This document shows positions 36,400-49,860 of a stretch of 64,000 bases of DNA, one piece after another. Position 1 is the first letter of the stretch, and the number at the start of each line of letters is the position of its first letter. Made by a program: the position numbers and the translations under genes. The notes under the pieces are model-generated. The model made no database searches and was not told the origin of the DNA. It saw only the letters and a list, made by a program, of their open reading frames with translations. The stretch covers positions 18,081,501 through 18,145,500 of the forward strand of contig PUFA01000003.1 of NCBI GenBank assembly GCA_003508835.1, written 5' to 3'. This DNA comes from Eonycteris spelaea (Eukaryota > Chordata > Mammalia > Chiroptera > Pteropodidae).

Positions 36400-37060
36400 A
36401 TAGACCCGTGAGCCTTCACCCCAGAGGCAACTACTCCAGTTGCTGGTGCAATCTTATGGGACATTTGTCTGCATCTACGTTAACATGATAACTGTCTCTA
36501 TATCTCCCCTTTTAAATACAAGGAGGAACATTTTTTCCCCCTGTACTTTGTATTTTTTTCTCACTTGACAGTATAACTTGGGTATTGTTCCACACTATTA
36601 TAGACTGACCATGTCTTTTTTTTTTACATGTCTGAATGAGTATTTCAATACATGGGTGTGTCCCAAAACATATTTAACCAGTCTTTCTTGATGGACATTT
36701 AGTTGTTTCCAGTCTCTTGCTATTATGACAAAGTGACAGTGAACAGTGTTCATACACACACAACTTTGCATATATAGTCATGTAGGACTATTTCTTTGAA
36801 GTAGAAGTGCTGGGCCAGAGGGAATGAACATCATGATTGCCAAACTGCCTGCCAGCAGGGCGGCCCCAGTTCACACTCCCATCAATGGTGAGCGAGCTCG
36901 CTTCCCCACATCCTGGCCAACACTGTATAGACCTCGAATTTTAAAATCTTTGCCAATCTGATAGTGACAGAAATATTTCAGTGCTCAATTATGCATTCCT
37001 TTAATTCTGCATGAATTTGAACATCTTTTCATAGGTTTAGAAGAATTTGTATTTCTTTTT
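36400..37060 (-). mobile_element. Old L1 3' region fragment
   Basis: Antisense landmarks in order: ccagaggcaactactccagt, tggacatttagttgtttcc and catcaatggtgagcgagc. Confidence 0.65.
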
Positions 37061-38694
37061 CCTGTGAAATGCATTTTTATTTTGGATATTTAAAAAAAAT
37101 AATTCAAGAGAAAAATAGATAACCTCTACTAACCTTGAAGGATCTCATCTTCTATCCTTTAAGAAACTACTTTGTTTTCTGAGCCCTTGAAAATATCTTC
37201 ACCTGCAAAATCTTGGTCATGCTGTCAAGCTCCTTACTGTGAAGCTTTCAGAGAAAGAAAGCCCTTCAGGACCTTCCCTTAAATCAAAGAAGCGTTCCTA
37301 CCATTTGCTTCTCCTTCTGTTCCAATTAAGAGTTATTTATAGGGAACCCTTGGGTTATGTTCCTCCCTCCCTTCCTAATGTTCGTGCCTCTTAGGAGTTG
37401 ATGCTATTGAATACTTACTTGAGTGGTCTCGTTAGCAAATGCACACACCTGTTGGTGCTTACATCTTTCAATCCACCCTCCACCCCCAGCTATATGATTT
37501 AACTTCCTCCAAGTACTTTTGAAAATTTTAGAGTAATGCTTCCAGGGCACTTACCTACGATTCTGTATCTTCTCTGGCAGTGGAAAGAGCAGTGGTGTGG
37601 TCAACACGGAGACATAGGCTCCAGATATGGTTTTTTCCAACTGGATGGTTGGGTCTTGTCTTGCCCCTTCATCTCTCTGCACCTTAGGGAGCTCCTTAAA
37701 AACGTGTGCGATTCTAATAGAGTCCTAATATTCCACTTTTCATGGGGTAGATTGCTGCTGTTACACTCATCCTTAATATCAGGTATATTTGGGCTTTTTT
37801 GTGTGTGTGACAAGACAAGTTACTTGCTTCTAATGAGGTGCTTTCTATTATGTCTAAAAGGCATTTGTGATGAGTGTCCCAGAATGGACACTGTCCTCTC
37901 AGTTTGTTAGGCCGCGCTGATTGTCTTGGCTGAATGAAATTAGATTCTGCAAAGGAAAATACTTGAGCACGAGCATGGAAGGACCACAGTGCAAGCAGTG
38001 GTACAGGTGAGAAATCTCCCATTTGGTGAAAAGGAGACTTGTAAGGGACAACGTGCTACTACTCAGGAAAACCACAATCTGGCCTTTTGTGAGCTCTTTC
38101 CTTCTTATTTGTTCTGTGATGCTTTGCTAAGTGACATGGAGAATAAATCCCCTCTGCCTATTAAAGAACCTCTATTCGTTTCTAAATCTCTACTGCTTTC
38201 TCTGATCAACCAGTAAAGAATTGTATATGGTGCTCAAGAGAACAGTTTCAGGGTTTAAAAGAAAAAAAAGGGTCTAGCTTTTGTATTCTTTTCATCACCG
38301 CCATATCTCCCTTTAGAGCTCTTTATTTTGTTTTTATATGTCTGTTCTTTTGCTGCTTGTTTTCCTATTCTTGTTCAGTCTATAACAGTTTATTCTGGAA
38401 TGGAATATTTTACTCAATCGGGAATTGCCTTCAAGTAGCTGAGCCTACCAAACGGCAGTGTCGGGGCGGTATGGAGACCCCGTGGAATAATCTGGGGATC
38501 AGAAAGAGGCAAAATTCTTTGGTCCTGTTACCCATGACTGGAACTCTATCCTTTTCCTGCAATTCTTCCTTTTGAGAATAACCTTGTCATTGTCCCAAAA
38601 GGTTTAGGGAAACTTATCAAAGGATTTTACTATTTCAAGGCTCTTGTGTCCCTGCGGAACATGTTATTGACAGAGGGTCTTGGGGTTAGCTAAC

Positions 38695-38925
38695 GGTCTG
38701 GAACCTGGGGGCTGAGTATTACTTTAAGCTCTCCCATTTATGATTAGTAACCTTCAGCTAACCACTGACTGTCTCTGGCTCTAATTTTATCAAGTGATAA
38801 ATGGAAATAATTGGACCATCCAATCCCATGAGGTATGCCCGGGGAGAAATAATTGTAATGATTATAAAGTTATTAGTGAAATATACAACAGAGTGCAGCA
38901 TAAATGCTTAATATTACAGTCATTC
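38695..38925 (+). mobile_element. MIR fragment, diverged
   Basis: MIR-like order of segments ending gagtgcagcataaatgctta. Weak. Confidence 0.5.
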
Positions 38926-39003
38926 TAAGCTTTTAATCTCTGGGAGCATCTCAGAACTTTAAATATACAAATTTGAACATGTGGTTGCTTTTCTCCCACC
39001 CAG

Positions 39004-39095
39004 GTGTTATTCGAACTTGCTCGATATCACGCCCCCTCCACCATCTTCCTAGACGAGCTGGAATCGGTGATGAGTCAGAGAGGCACAGCTCCTGG
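39004..39095 (+). CDS. KATNAL2: KATNAL2 exon, Walker B
   Basis: Acceptor is cccacccag| and donor GG|gtaaca; 92 bp. Reads [20 protein letters not shown], then [10 protein letters not shown]. The hydrophobic stretch followed by D-E is the Walker B motif that activates water for ATP hydrolysis. No indel inside the exon. Confidence 0.93.
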
Positions 39096-39703
39096 GTAAC
39101 AGACAGTTGTTTTTTTTTGTTTGTTTTTTTTTTTGGTCATCACTTCTCCCCTCTTGTAAGTGTGTTTGATGGTCGGAAGCCCATCGACATTTACCAGCAG
39201 AATGAGCCTATTAATAAGCCCACAAATTTTCTGCAGACACATGGAAAGGTCTTTAAATTAGATCCTGTTAACTGAATAGCTGATTTAAGTAGTTTTCATA
39301 ACCGGAGGAAATGTCATCCTGCCTTCCCCCTTCCCCACAGAGTGGTTTTCAGGCCTGAAGATCACCCAGCCCCAGAGTCCCAGGCTGCTGTAACGGTCCT
39401 GCTGGCTCAAAATAGCTGCCTATGACCACTTCCTCTGGAGCCAGAGGGCTGGCTGCCTGTGGGGGGTGGGGCTGCAAAGGGCCAAGTCCCGAGAGGCACA
39501 GTCCTTGACGAGGTGTGTGAGGCTAGGGGAGCCACCGCTTCCCTGTGACATCAGGCCATTGCTCAGCAGGTCTGATTTTAAATATGTCACATGTGTCATC
39601 TCTAAAGATGAAGTGTCCGCTAATGTCCCCAGCAGGAAAGACCATTCACTTCTAGTCACTTCTCAGACTGTAATAAGTGCGTGCGCTCGCTCGCTCTCTC
39701 TCC

Positions 39704-39779
<76 letters not shown>

Positions 39780-41406
39780 CGCTCGCTCTCTGTTTTAAGA
39801 ATGCTTTCCTGTCTTGATCAGAGGTATTTTTCTCTGAAACATTTTACTAAACTTGTCTCCCCACGGCTTAAAAAAAACAGGTCTCTGGGAACTCTCAACA
39901 GACTGCATTTATTAATGGCCTCTAATGGTCTATCATCAAGGCAGAACTAACAGTAATAAAAAGCAAATAATTAGCTTGTTGGAAGCATAACTAGAATATT
40001 ATTTATAAAATTTTACTTATTCAAAACCATTTTCCCAGCAGGGAAAAATAACCATTAAGGTCCATGGGACTCATGCCATTGATTGAAACAGGAAGATTCC
40101 ATGGCTGAGTGGGTGCTGTGAGCCCCAGGCTGGGGCACTCAGCCCCTCTATACGGGACCTGACTTCACAGGCACCCGGCTGGGAATCCACCAGACCAGTG
40201 GTCAGTCCCTCTGCAAAGCCCCAGCCGCTTGGCTTGCCTTACCCTAGTGACCTGGGAACTCACTCTTATGTTCTCTTTATTGGTCTCTATCCTTGGTTCT
40301 TCACCGCTTTGACTGAGCTAATTTGGAAACTTTACCTACTATCCTTGAGTGTGCTCCAGGTTTGGCACCGAATGTCAGTTTTCTTGTCTGGAACTTAAAC
40401 TCTACAACTAGAATCTGCAAATAGCCAGGGAATCAGGGCAGGTACTTGGAAGACTTCTTGGGTCATATTATGTTAAAAGAATAATAATTAGGGGCAAATG
40501 CTGAATAAATATTTAACTGTACTGTGAGACTGCTCTTTTAGGAAAAGGTAGTTAGATAATAAGGGACAAAATTCCTAAAAAACCCTGCATACCTGATTTG
40601 GATTGCCACCATGTACATATAGAGATGAGAAATTGAATGTCATCTTGTCCAAGAAAGGTATTTTTTTTTTCTGTCCTTCTACCTTCATCTACCCAAGTGA
40701 AGAGGAAGGAGAGCCTGCTGGGTGTGGTCTGTATTTAGAGCCAATTTGGATTGTTCGGGTCCTGTAGTGAGCTCTTTTTTGTGGGAGGGTCTTTGGCAGT
40801 GGTGGGGGTGGGGAGGTTGGAGGATGAATTTGCACAGAAGGCTGCCTCCAATTTGCTATGCAAGGAAAGCCTAGATAGTTCCCATGTCCTTATTTTGCCT
40901 CTTACTAGGAGAGAATAAAACAGATCTGTCTAGCAGTTCATCTCTCTTTTTGGATAGTTTATATCCCTACATCATACTAAAAGAAATATTGCCTATGAAA
41001 CTTCTTTCAAGCCTGCTATATAAATGAAAAAGATTATTCTCAATTATGTCATTTTTTTAAAAAAGGTAAATAATACTGCAGGTAGACACAGTGGGTTGCA
41101 TTTAACTTACTAGTGGCATTGTCTGTCCTTCAGTTAGTTTCCAGTTCGCTGCAAACATTTGGTTTTCTTTTCAATATCATCATTGTGTTCATTTACTTCC
41201 TCTCTATTACTAAGGGAATATAGCGCCAAATGACTTGTTTCTTCCAACTGTCATAGGAGTGGCTCTTGAGAATGAGGCAAGGAAGGGGTTAGCTGCCAGA
41301 AGGGAACCCTTTCCACAGTCCCTGAGTCCTTGCTGTGAGTGCCGCTTTTGTCACGGGAAGCAAAGGCTTTGCCCTTGGGAGAACCTCACCTCCTGTCTCT
41401 CTCTAG
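39096..41406 (+). other. KATNAL2: KATNAL2 intron
   Basis: Apart from the CT tract and T-rich runs right after the donor, nothing recognised. Confidence 0.55.
39683..39791 (+). repeat. (CT)n polypyrimidine tract
   Basis: About 110 bp of almost pure pyrimidine with gctcgctcgctctc at both ends. Strong strand asymmetry inside the intron after the Walker B exon. Confidence 0.95.
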
Positions 41407-41517
41407 CGGAGAGCATGAAGGGAGCCTTCGGATGAAGACAGAACTCCTGGTGCAGATGGATGGGCTGGCTCGCTCAGAAGACCTTGTGTTTGTTTTAGCA
41501 GCTTCTAACCTGCCCTG
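41407..41517 (+). CDS. KATNAL2: KATNAL2 exon, sensor 1
   Basis: Acceptor is ctctctctag| and donor TG|gtaaga; 111 bp. Reads [20 protein letters not shown], then [17 protein letters not shown]. The asparagine in AASN is the AAA+ sensor 1 residue. The last codon (tryptophan) is split across the next intron of about 10.4 kb. Confidence 0.93.
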
Positions 41518-43179
41518 GTAAGACATCTAGAGAGTGCATTCTGAATACATTTCATGAGCCACTAAATACAGATAAAGATATCATAGAGGCCACTTTGGGC
41601 AAAGCCTCCTTATTTGGTTCCAGTCTCAGAAGATTAATCTGAAGGCTTATCTGTTCAAGTCCTCAGTCCTTGCTATCTGTACCGTGAAAGAATCTACCTT
41701 AACAGAAGAAACCTAGGCTAGGGCTACCACTGACAATATTTAAAATTGATATTTTGCATTTCAAAACAATTGATTTACTATGTTTTAATAGGACTTTGGC
41801 ATAGAACTATAACATGCTAAAATCTCTAGGACTCAAAGACTATGCCAGAAATAGTATGTTTGAATTTTAACAGTATTAAAATTAAGCTTTTTTTTTAAGT
41901 TAGGAAGAAATATTTTCCTTAATGTTGCACAGTAAATAGAAAGCTAAATAATCTCTAATTGAAAATACAACCTACTCTCTGAGTCTTTTATTCAAACTGT
42001 ATCCCAGAGTGGTTTAAGAAAAATTCTAGAAGTGGAATTGGGAAATAAGGGATGTTGACTAGGGAGAAACAATATCTACTTGGAGAGTATATTTTAACAA
42101 TAATTATAATCTTTTATAATTCCAAGAATATTTTCATGTACATTATTGCTTTTGAGATACAGGTGAGATAGGAGACAGATAAGGAAATGTTGCTTTCCCA
42201 TTGGCAGAGGGGGACCAAGGTCAAGGGAGGTCAATCCACCCTAAGTCAACAGCAAATTTGCAACAGGGCTCAGACTTGTGACACCCTTACCTCACCGCTG
42301 CGCATTCATTTCTGTTTCCACATGCAAAGAGGAAACTAAACTCCCTTCTGTCGGACATGCTGACCAGCTGGGCTCCTAAAGCAGAAGTCACTGAAAAGAG
42401 ATCACGATGCTTTATGTATAATCTGTTATTTTAAATATATTCATAATTTAAACCTGGTTCCACCTCTCTGCAAATTTACAAATGTTTTACAATGCTAAGG
42501 TGATCAGCATTCTGCATTTTGACGATACAGGTTATTTAAAGACAATATTAAAGTAGAGTCTATTTAATTACAATTGTGGAATCCTTTAGAGGAAGAATTT
42601 CTGTTCCTTTATCCATTTGAAACAGGGTTGATCATGATACTTTACTTATGTCTCAGGGGAGGGGGGTGTGAAATCAGCGAAGCTTTGTGCCTGGCTTTGG
42701 GAAGGTCTATGTCCCCAGGGAGACCTACACGTTTTCTAGAGGATTGGAGAACCCTCTGCTCCCAACGATACCTAGGACTTGGTTGAGGAAGTTATTGCGC
42801 TGCCACCATTTCTCTAAGGTAACCAGTTTTTGGTAAGCCCCAAATAAAATGGTTCAGAAAGGCAACCCCCACCCCCACCCCGGGGCGGGGGAAGCTAGCA
42901 AATAATAAAAAATTAGATTAAAGAAGCTTAGAAGGGCTTTCCTGAAAGAATTCCTCTAACGTGTCAAATGGCAAATACACACATGCTTTTGAGAGTCCAT
43001 CCTTTACATCACAGATTGCTTCATTACGATGTACCTTGGAACCAACGTGCTCTAACCCAGACATCCTTGAGCATTGCCGAGATTTTAATAAATGTTTTAT
43101 CATGAAAAATTCCAGACAAACACTAAAAAAGAAAAAGACACAATAAACTCACCACTTCACAGTTTCCGTAACTAACAAT

Positions 43180-44080
43180 CTTGCCCAATTGATTTCATCT
43201 ATTCTTACCTCCCCTCTTTTTGGCTGAATATCTCAAATTGTATCCCAGATTGTTATGTTATTGCTCACATACATACTTCAGCATACATCTTTGAAAAATA
43301 AGGATATTTTCTTACATTCTCACAATGCCATTATCACCCCCAACAAACTTAATACTAATTCCTTAATATTATCTAATACTCAGTTTATATTCAGATTTCC
43401 CATTTTGTTTCAAAAGTGTCTTTTTACAACTGATTTACTAAACTAATATCCAAGCAAGGTTCACCCTGGTACTCAAGCAAGGTTTGCATTTTGTAATTTA
43501 TTGTTGTCTAAAGCCTCTTTTAATTGGTAACAAATTCCTTTTTTCTCCCCACACTTGCCATTGACTTGACTGTCAAGGCAATTGTCCTGTAGAATGTCTA
43601 AACTTTCTGGATTTTGGCTCATTGTATCCTCATAGTGGTATTTAGATTGTTTCTCTTACCACTATAATTGCTCTAAACATTAAATTAGATTCAGGATCAA
43701 CATAATTTTTTGGCAAACATACATCATAGTTTATGCTGTGTACATCACATCGCATTGCATCCACAGGGAGGTAATGTCCTGTTGTCCAGCTTTGGGTGAA
43801 GCCAAGATCTATCAGTGCATTCAGATGTACAGTTCTCATCAACGGTTTTAGCATCCATTGATGATCTTTGGCTGAATCATTATTTCACTAGGGGTGTGAT
43901 TCTACTGTTCCTTCTCATTGATAATTAGAACTGCTCTCTATAGTAGAACTTTCTCTTATCAAGTAAGGCTATTTAGTTACCCTGAAATATAGTTCTTACC
44001 AGACAAGCAGGATTCTTCCTTTATGATTTTTAAAGTCATGGGTTAGTACTCTAGTAACCTCCAGTAGTAACCAATGAGTC
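43180..44080 (-). mobile_element. Old L1 3'UTR fragment
   Basis: Antisense landmarks in order: cagatttcccattttgtttc, ccattgacttgactgtcaag, tcctgtagaatgtctaaac, tgatctttggctgaatcat. Confidence 0.65.
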
Positions 44081-44139
44081 AGTTTCTCCCCAACCCCCTT
44101 CCCTTTCTACATGTTCTAATGACTTGTCCAGTATAACCT

Positions 44140-44410
44140 CATCAGTTTTTTTTAAAAATCTTTGTTGAGATATAACTCATGTACCGTACAATTCACTTAT
44201 TTAAAGTATACAGTTCAATGGTTTTAACTATATTTATATGGTTGTACAACTATCACCGCAATCAATTTTAGAACATTTTTTTTTACCCCCAAAGAAACCC
44301 CATACCCATTATTAATTACTGCTCCCAGCACTAGGCAACCAGTAATCTATTTTCTGTTTCTATATATTTGCCTATTCTTGTAACTATGAGTGGAATTATT
44401 ATGGTAACTC
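44140..44410 (-). mobile_element. L1ME-type 3' end fragment
   Basis: tttgttgagatataactcat, then acagttcaatggttttaac and atcaattttagaacattt: the antisense L1ME end starting with its T-run. Confidence 0.7.
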
Positions 44411-45524
44411 TATGTTTAATCGTTTAAGGAACTTTGGCCTTCCTTGCTTCCTTCTTCCCTCCTTTCTTTTTCTCCCATCCCTTCCTCTCTCTCTTCCTTC
44501 CTTTCTGAACTTTTTCATTCCTCTTTCTCTCTTTCTGCCCTTGTTAAACTTCCTATGTCTGCTCTTCCTAGGCTTGGAGCCTTTCAGAAGACCCTGTAAC
44601 TGGTTATTCTACAGCAATGCTGTCTCATAGAAATATAATGTGTGGCACACATACACTCTAAAATTTTACATTTAAAAATATAAAAAGAAACATAAACATA
44701 TTGTATTTAGCCCAACACGTCCAAAATATTATTTCGATATGTAATCAATATTAAAAATATTGCAATATTTTACTTTTTAAATAGTAAATATTTGAAATTC
44801 AGTGCAAATCCGTTTTACATTGACAGCACATTTCAATTTGGACTAGCCAGATTTCAAGGTCCAGTAGCTACATGTGGTTGGCTGACGACTACCATATTGG
44901 ACAGTGCAGTTCCATAGACTAATTTGCCTAGACCCATTCTGCTGTGGCAGAGATTGATTAATTGCCTCCCAATATTCCTATTACCCAAAATGGAATTTTG
45001 GAGTTCTATTTCTTAGTGTCCCTGCTATTAGGTGTGGCCAAGGCCAACCTTCTTTGTTACTTGCACAAGTTGACTCAGGCTTCATTTGTACATTTTGATT
45101 CAGACCTGGAATTAGCCATTGATTCTCAGAGCCCCAGTTCCCCTTAATGGGAAATGATACTGAAAGAATTACAGTCTCACAATTAGAGGTGCTCCTTGCT
45201 CCTGGATTACCATTACTTCTTGACCTTTTGATTGGGCAGAGCTAGGAAATACATAGTTTTAAAAAGAGGCAAATAATAGGGTCACAATAGTATTTCCCAT
45301 TCAAATTTAAGAGTACAAGGTTTTTAGTTAAATTCTCTGATTTTATATTGTATGTTTTCTTTAATTGCGAAAATCTTAGTTCTTAACAACAGTAATGTAT
45401 TAATTTTATCATAATATGTAGATCTATTTTATATTTGTGTGTATAACAGAGTTTCTCAGTAAGAATACCAATACTATCATGACTGTAACATTTTGATGAG
45501 GAAAATGGCACAGACCTGGCCTAA

Positions 45525-45765
45525 GATAGAAGTGCTAATTCAGGATTTCTCAACCTCAGCACTATTGACATTTTGGGCCAGGTAACTCTTTGCTGTGAGG
45601 GGCTGTCCTGTGCACTGTAGGATGCTGGGCAGCATCCCTGGCCTCTCCCACCAGTAGCACCACCCATTCCCCAGTTGTGACAACCAAAATATGTCTCCAG
45701 ACATTGCTAAATGTTTTCGGGGAGTGGAGAGAATCACTCCCGGCTGAGACTCCCTGGACTAATGA
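45525..45765 (-). mobile_element. MER5A-like DNA transposon fossil
   Basis: Contains tttctcaacctcagcact, the aggatgctgggcagcatcc block, gtgacaaccaaaatatgtct and a closing gagactccctggac, the order found in MER5 elements (hAT-Charlie). Strand uncertain. Confidence 0.65.
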
Positions 45766-45929
45766 CACATAATGAATATAAAGTTATATAGAGATAAGCT
45801 GCCACACGCTCCACAGCTAAACTCTCAAGATTTCTTTTTAAGAACGCCATAGAATAACTGAACTCGGTTTACTTACACAAAAGGAGACATATTCTATAAA
45901 TTGTTCTATATCTTGATTTTTGTTTTTCC

Positions 45930-46624
<695 letters not shown>

Positions 46625-49289
46625 TTATCTTGACTTCAGGGTCTTAGGTGAAGGAATGCACTTACCTGATTCAAGCAGTTTGTCCTGGGAGAAATAATTA
46701 AATAATATCAAAATGTGTAAAAACTCAGTCCTAAAATTTCAAAAGAAATGCTTTAGGGTTAAGTAGTGGTAGTTGTCATCTATAGCATCTTTCAGAGCAC
46801 TAGGCTGTCCTTTACTGCTTGTGAACTTATCGTTTTCCCCAGACAAACCCATTCTGTCTCAAAGGGGCAGTCATTTCCTTCCTTCTCCGCAGTGAGATGG
46901 CATGTAGCATCTTTGTTATTCGGTGTTTTCCTCCAAGAAGCACCTTCCTGAGCTATAGCATCACAGAGAAGACAAGAAAAAAGCAAGAAATAACAGCTCA
47001 TATGTGCTATTTGATGTGTAAATAAGCAGTGAGAGGAATAACAATTGTTGCATTTTAATATTACCACTTAAGGTAACTGCCATGTAAGAAATGTTTAGCG
47101 AGCACAACTAGGGCTAATTTGACTCGCCTCGATTGTTGAGTGAGTATTCACAAACTCAGGCCTAGGAGTCCAGAGGGAGACAAAACATTGAACAGGGCCA
47201 TTAAGGCAAATACTATCTTCAGATGTCTATTTAACTTGATGGTATTTTGTACAAAAAGGTGTGAATATTGTGCGTGTGAAGCATGTTGAAACTCATCTTT
47301 TCCTTGCTTTATTTGCAAAAGAGCTGGAAATACCACTATACCTCTTAAAAATAGACACCTGGTATAACCAAATTCTGGATTAAAAACACCGCCCCCCCCT
47401 AATCCTAATATTTAGAAGAAAGCATAAGATCTAAGAAATTACTGTATTGGAATGGGCAGGAATGTTACCTATGTAAACCAATTTCTTCCCACATGAATTC
47501 TCTTCTCTCTGGTATGATATTTCTCTAGAAGTGTATGCATGTGATTGAAGAACTCAGCAGACATAACCCAAGTTCTTTCCACAATAACTCCATACATTCC
47601 TTGGGTTCTATGAGAGAAGCTGCTCAAGTAGAAAATGTAGTAGGAGTCAGCTTAAGCAAGGCTCACTGTGGAAGACAAGGTAATCTTCAATGCTTTATTC
47701 ATTGGCTCCCCATCATCTATCAAAGAATACTGCAGTTCCCTAACCTGCTCTTCAAAGATTGCCACGACCACTCACTTCACGTTGGTTATGAACATACTGC
47801 AAAGACTTCGCTTACAAAGCTTCGCTTCTCTGGTCATGCTGAATGTGTTTGAACTACTGAATGAATGAACTAGAATGATATTTAATTTCCAAATTCTGTA
47901 AAATTTGGAATGACCTCTGTACCAGGAACCATACAGTTTAACAAGGGAAAGCAGAACAAGGGGCTGAGGAAGGGCCCAGAAGGTTTGGGATAGGAGCCCA
48001 GGTGCTCAGTGCAAGCTCGTGTGGTCCATGCAAACTGTCCAGGTGATCCAAGGGCACTGCCACCTGTGTATAGCAGTGAGCAGAGGTTCAGTGGCCAGGC
48101 TGAGGTCTGTGAACCTCCTCTGTGTCTCACATGTCACTCTCACTGGTTACTTTTGACCTTTCAAGTGAAGGAAGTATCAGATAACCAAAATAAAGAAGAC
48201 AGGAGAATAGGGTTACTAGTCAACAATCAAAGTGTAAGAGCTAAAGAGAGTGTCTTCTGGTTGCCACAGGTTAAATTTTTTCATATAAGTATATTGGCAT
48301 AAAGAATAATTCCTGGGTACATTCCATTTGTCCTTTGTTTCCTCCCTTGTATGATTGTATTATTATTGATGTCATTAAAAGTGCATTCATCAGGCCGGGC
48401 TGTCAGAGAGTTGCACTTATTTTGTGCCCACAGGCAGTTTTGAGGTAAATCTCTTGCTTTAGGGCATTAGCTGATCAATACGGACATCTATAGTGAGGGA
48501 TTGTTTTCCCACCTCCCTCTGCATGAAGTCACTCTGGATGGAATGGGGAGACCAAGAAGAAGGTGCCCCTACAAAAGAACCTTCCTTTTGCAGTCCCCTG
48601 CTTTTTCAGGAGTGGGCAGCTGGTCCAAAGAAAGGCCATGGAAGAAAATGGCAACTGCAGATCACCCCTAGTTCTGCCATTTTTTTTGGCTTATTCACTC
48701 TGCCTTCCTAGTTTTCAGTCTGATCTCAAGTCTTATTTTATTTTGAAGTTCATGGGACCAACAGTCCTGCAGCCCAAGGCCAAAACTTCCCTGTTATCAC
48801 CTTTATTTACCTATAAGTAGGAGTTTGTCTTACCCATTTCTGCATAGTGGAGACTTAGCAGTGACAATACACTGGGCAGGTGGTCAATATTGCTGAACTG
48901 AATTCTTAAAATGTGAGTTTAATGGGGCTTTATTTTTCTATTCAAAGATCTCCCCCTCCCCTCTCTCCTTTCCTTCCCCCAACTCACCTCACCTTCTCCT
49001 CCCACTAATTCAGCCACAACTATCTGCTAACTACCTAAATTGACTCTGGATTCACTCAGATACACTCAGGTATTCTACCAATTTCATCTTTTTGGAGATG
49101 TCTTCTAGAGCCTTCTTACGAACTCCAATCTGAACTGATTGTCCTCTTCACCCAGGATATAGAGGAGACCCTGGGAATTCACCTCATCATCCTGGAAGAG
49201 TCCTTCTTTCTCTGTGTCAGACCATCTGTTTCTTGGATCCTATGTGGTCCTTTGGTTTAGTTTACTCTCTCTCTTTGGTCCTCCAGTAC

Positions 49290-49600
49290 TTCCCTGATAA
49301 AGTGTACATGAGAGATAAATTTTTTAGGCTTTGCATGTTGAAAATATCTTTATTATGTCTACTAACTTAATTAACGGTTTGATCAAGATATAGACTGCTA
49401 CATTGGAAATTATTTTTCTTCAGAATTTTGAAAGCATTGTTCTATTTTCTTTCAATATCTCACATTGCTAATGAGAAGTCTTATTCTTGATCCTTCCTTT
49501 GTATGTAACCTGTACTTTCTCTCTGGACACGTTTATGATGCTCTCTTTGTTATTGGGGTTCTGATATTTCACCATGAGGTGACTTGGGAGTTAACTGCAG
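49290..49600 (-). mobile_element. L1-like fragment
   Basis: ttgaaaatatctttattatg, then ttcagaattttgaaagcatt and a tttctctctggacacgttt block follow a known antisense L1M order. Confidence 0.45.
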
Positions 49601-49619
49601 TAACTGTGCTGGCAGCAGA

Positions 49620-49860
49620 TGTGACAGAGACAGGTTCCAGAGTCTCACTCTTTGGGTTCAAATCCAATGCCACCATTCACTAGCTCCTGACTTCAAGCAA
49701 GCTATTCAACCCCTGTATCTCAGTTTCCTCATCTTAAAATGGAAATAATAGTACCTACCTACAAGATCGTTGTGTGAGAATTAAATGAATTAGTATTTGT
49801 TAAATGCTGAAAACAGTACTTACCACTTAGTGCTATTTTAAGCATTAGCTTTTACTAATA
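49620..49860 (+). mobile_element. MIR fragment
   Basis: tttgggttcaaatccaatgc, then ctgtatctcagtttcctcat and ttgtgtgagaattaaatga: a good sense MIR. Confidence 0.8.

Larger units (their letters stand above)
34575..39003 (+). other. KATNAL2: KATNAL2 intron
   Basis: Two L1 fragments, an L2-like piece about 35190-35290 and a MIR about 38695-38925. 37061-38690 shows no recognised feature. Confidence 0.55.

Noticed and set aside
39466..39950. Open frames rich in serine and leucine around 39680-39790
   Set aside because: Produced by the CT repeat, which has no stops in its repeat frames.
47520..47870. Possible processed pseudogene with open frames in two overlapping phases
   Set aside because: No known protein could be recognised in any frame, and no poly-A tail or target-site duplication is evident.
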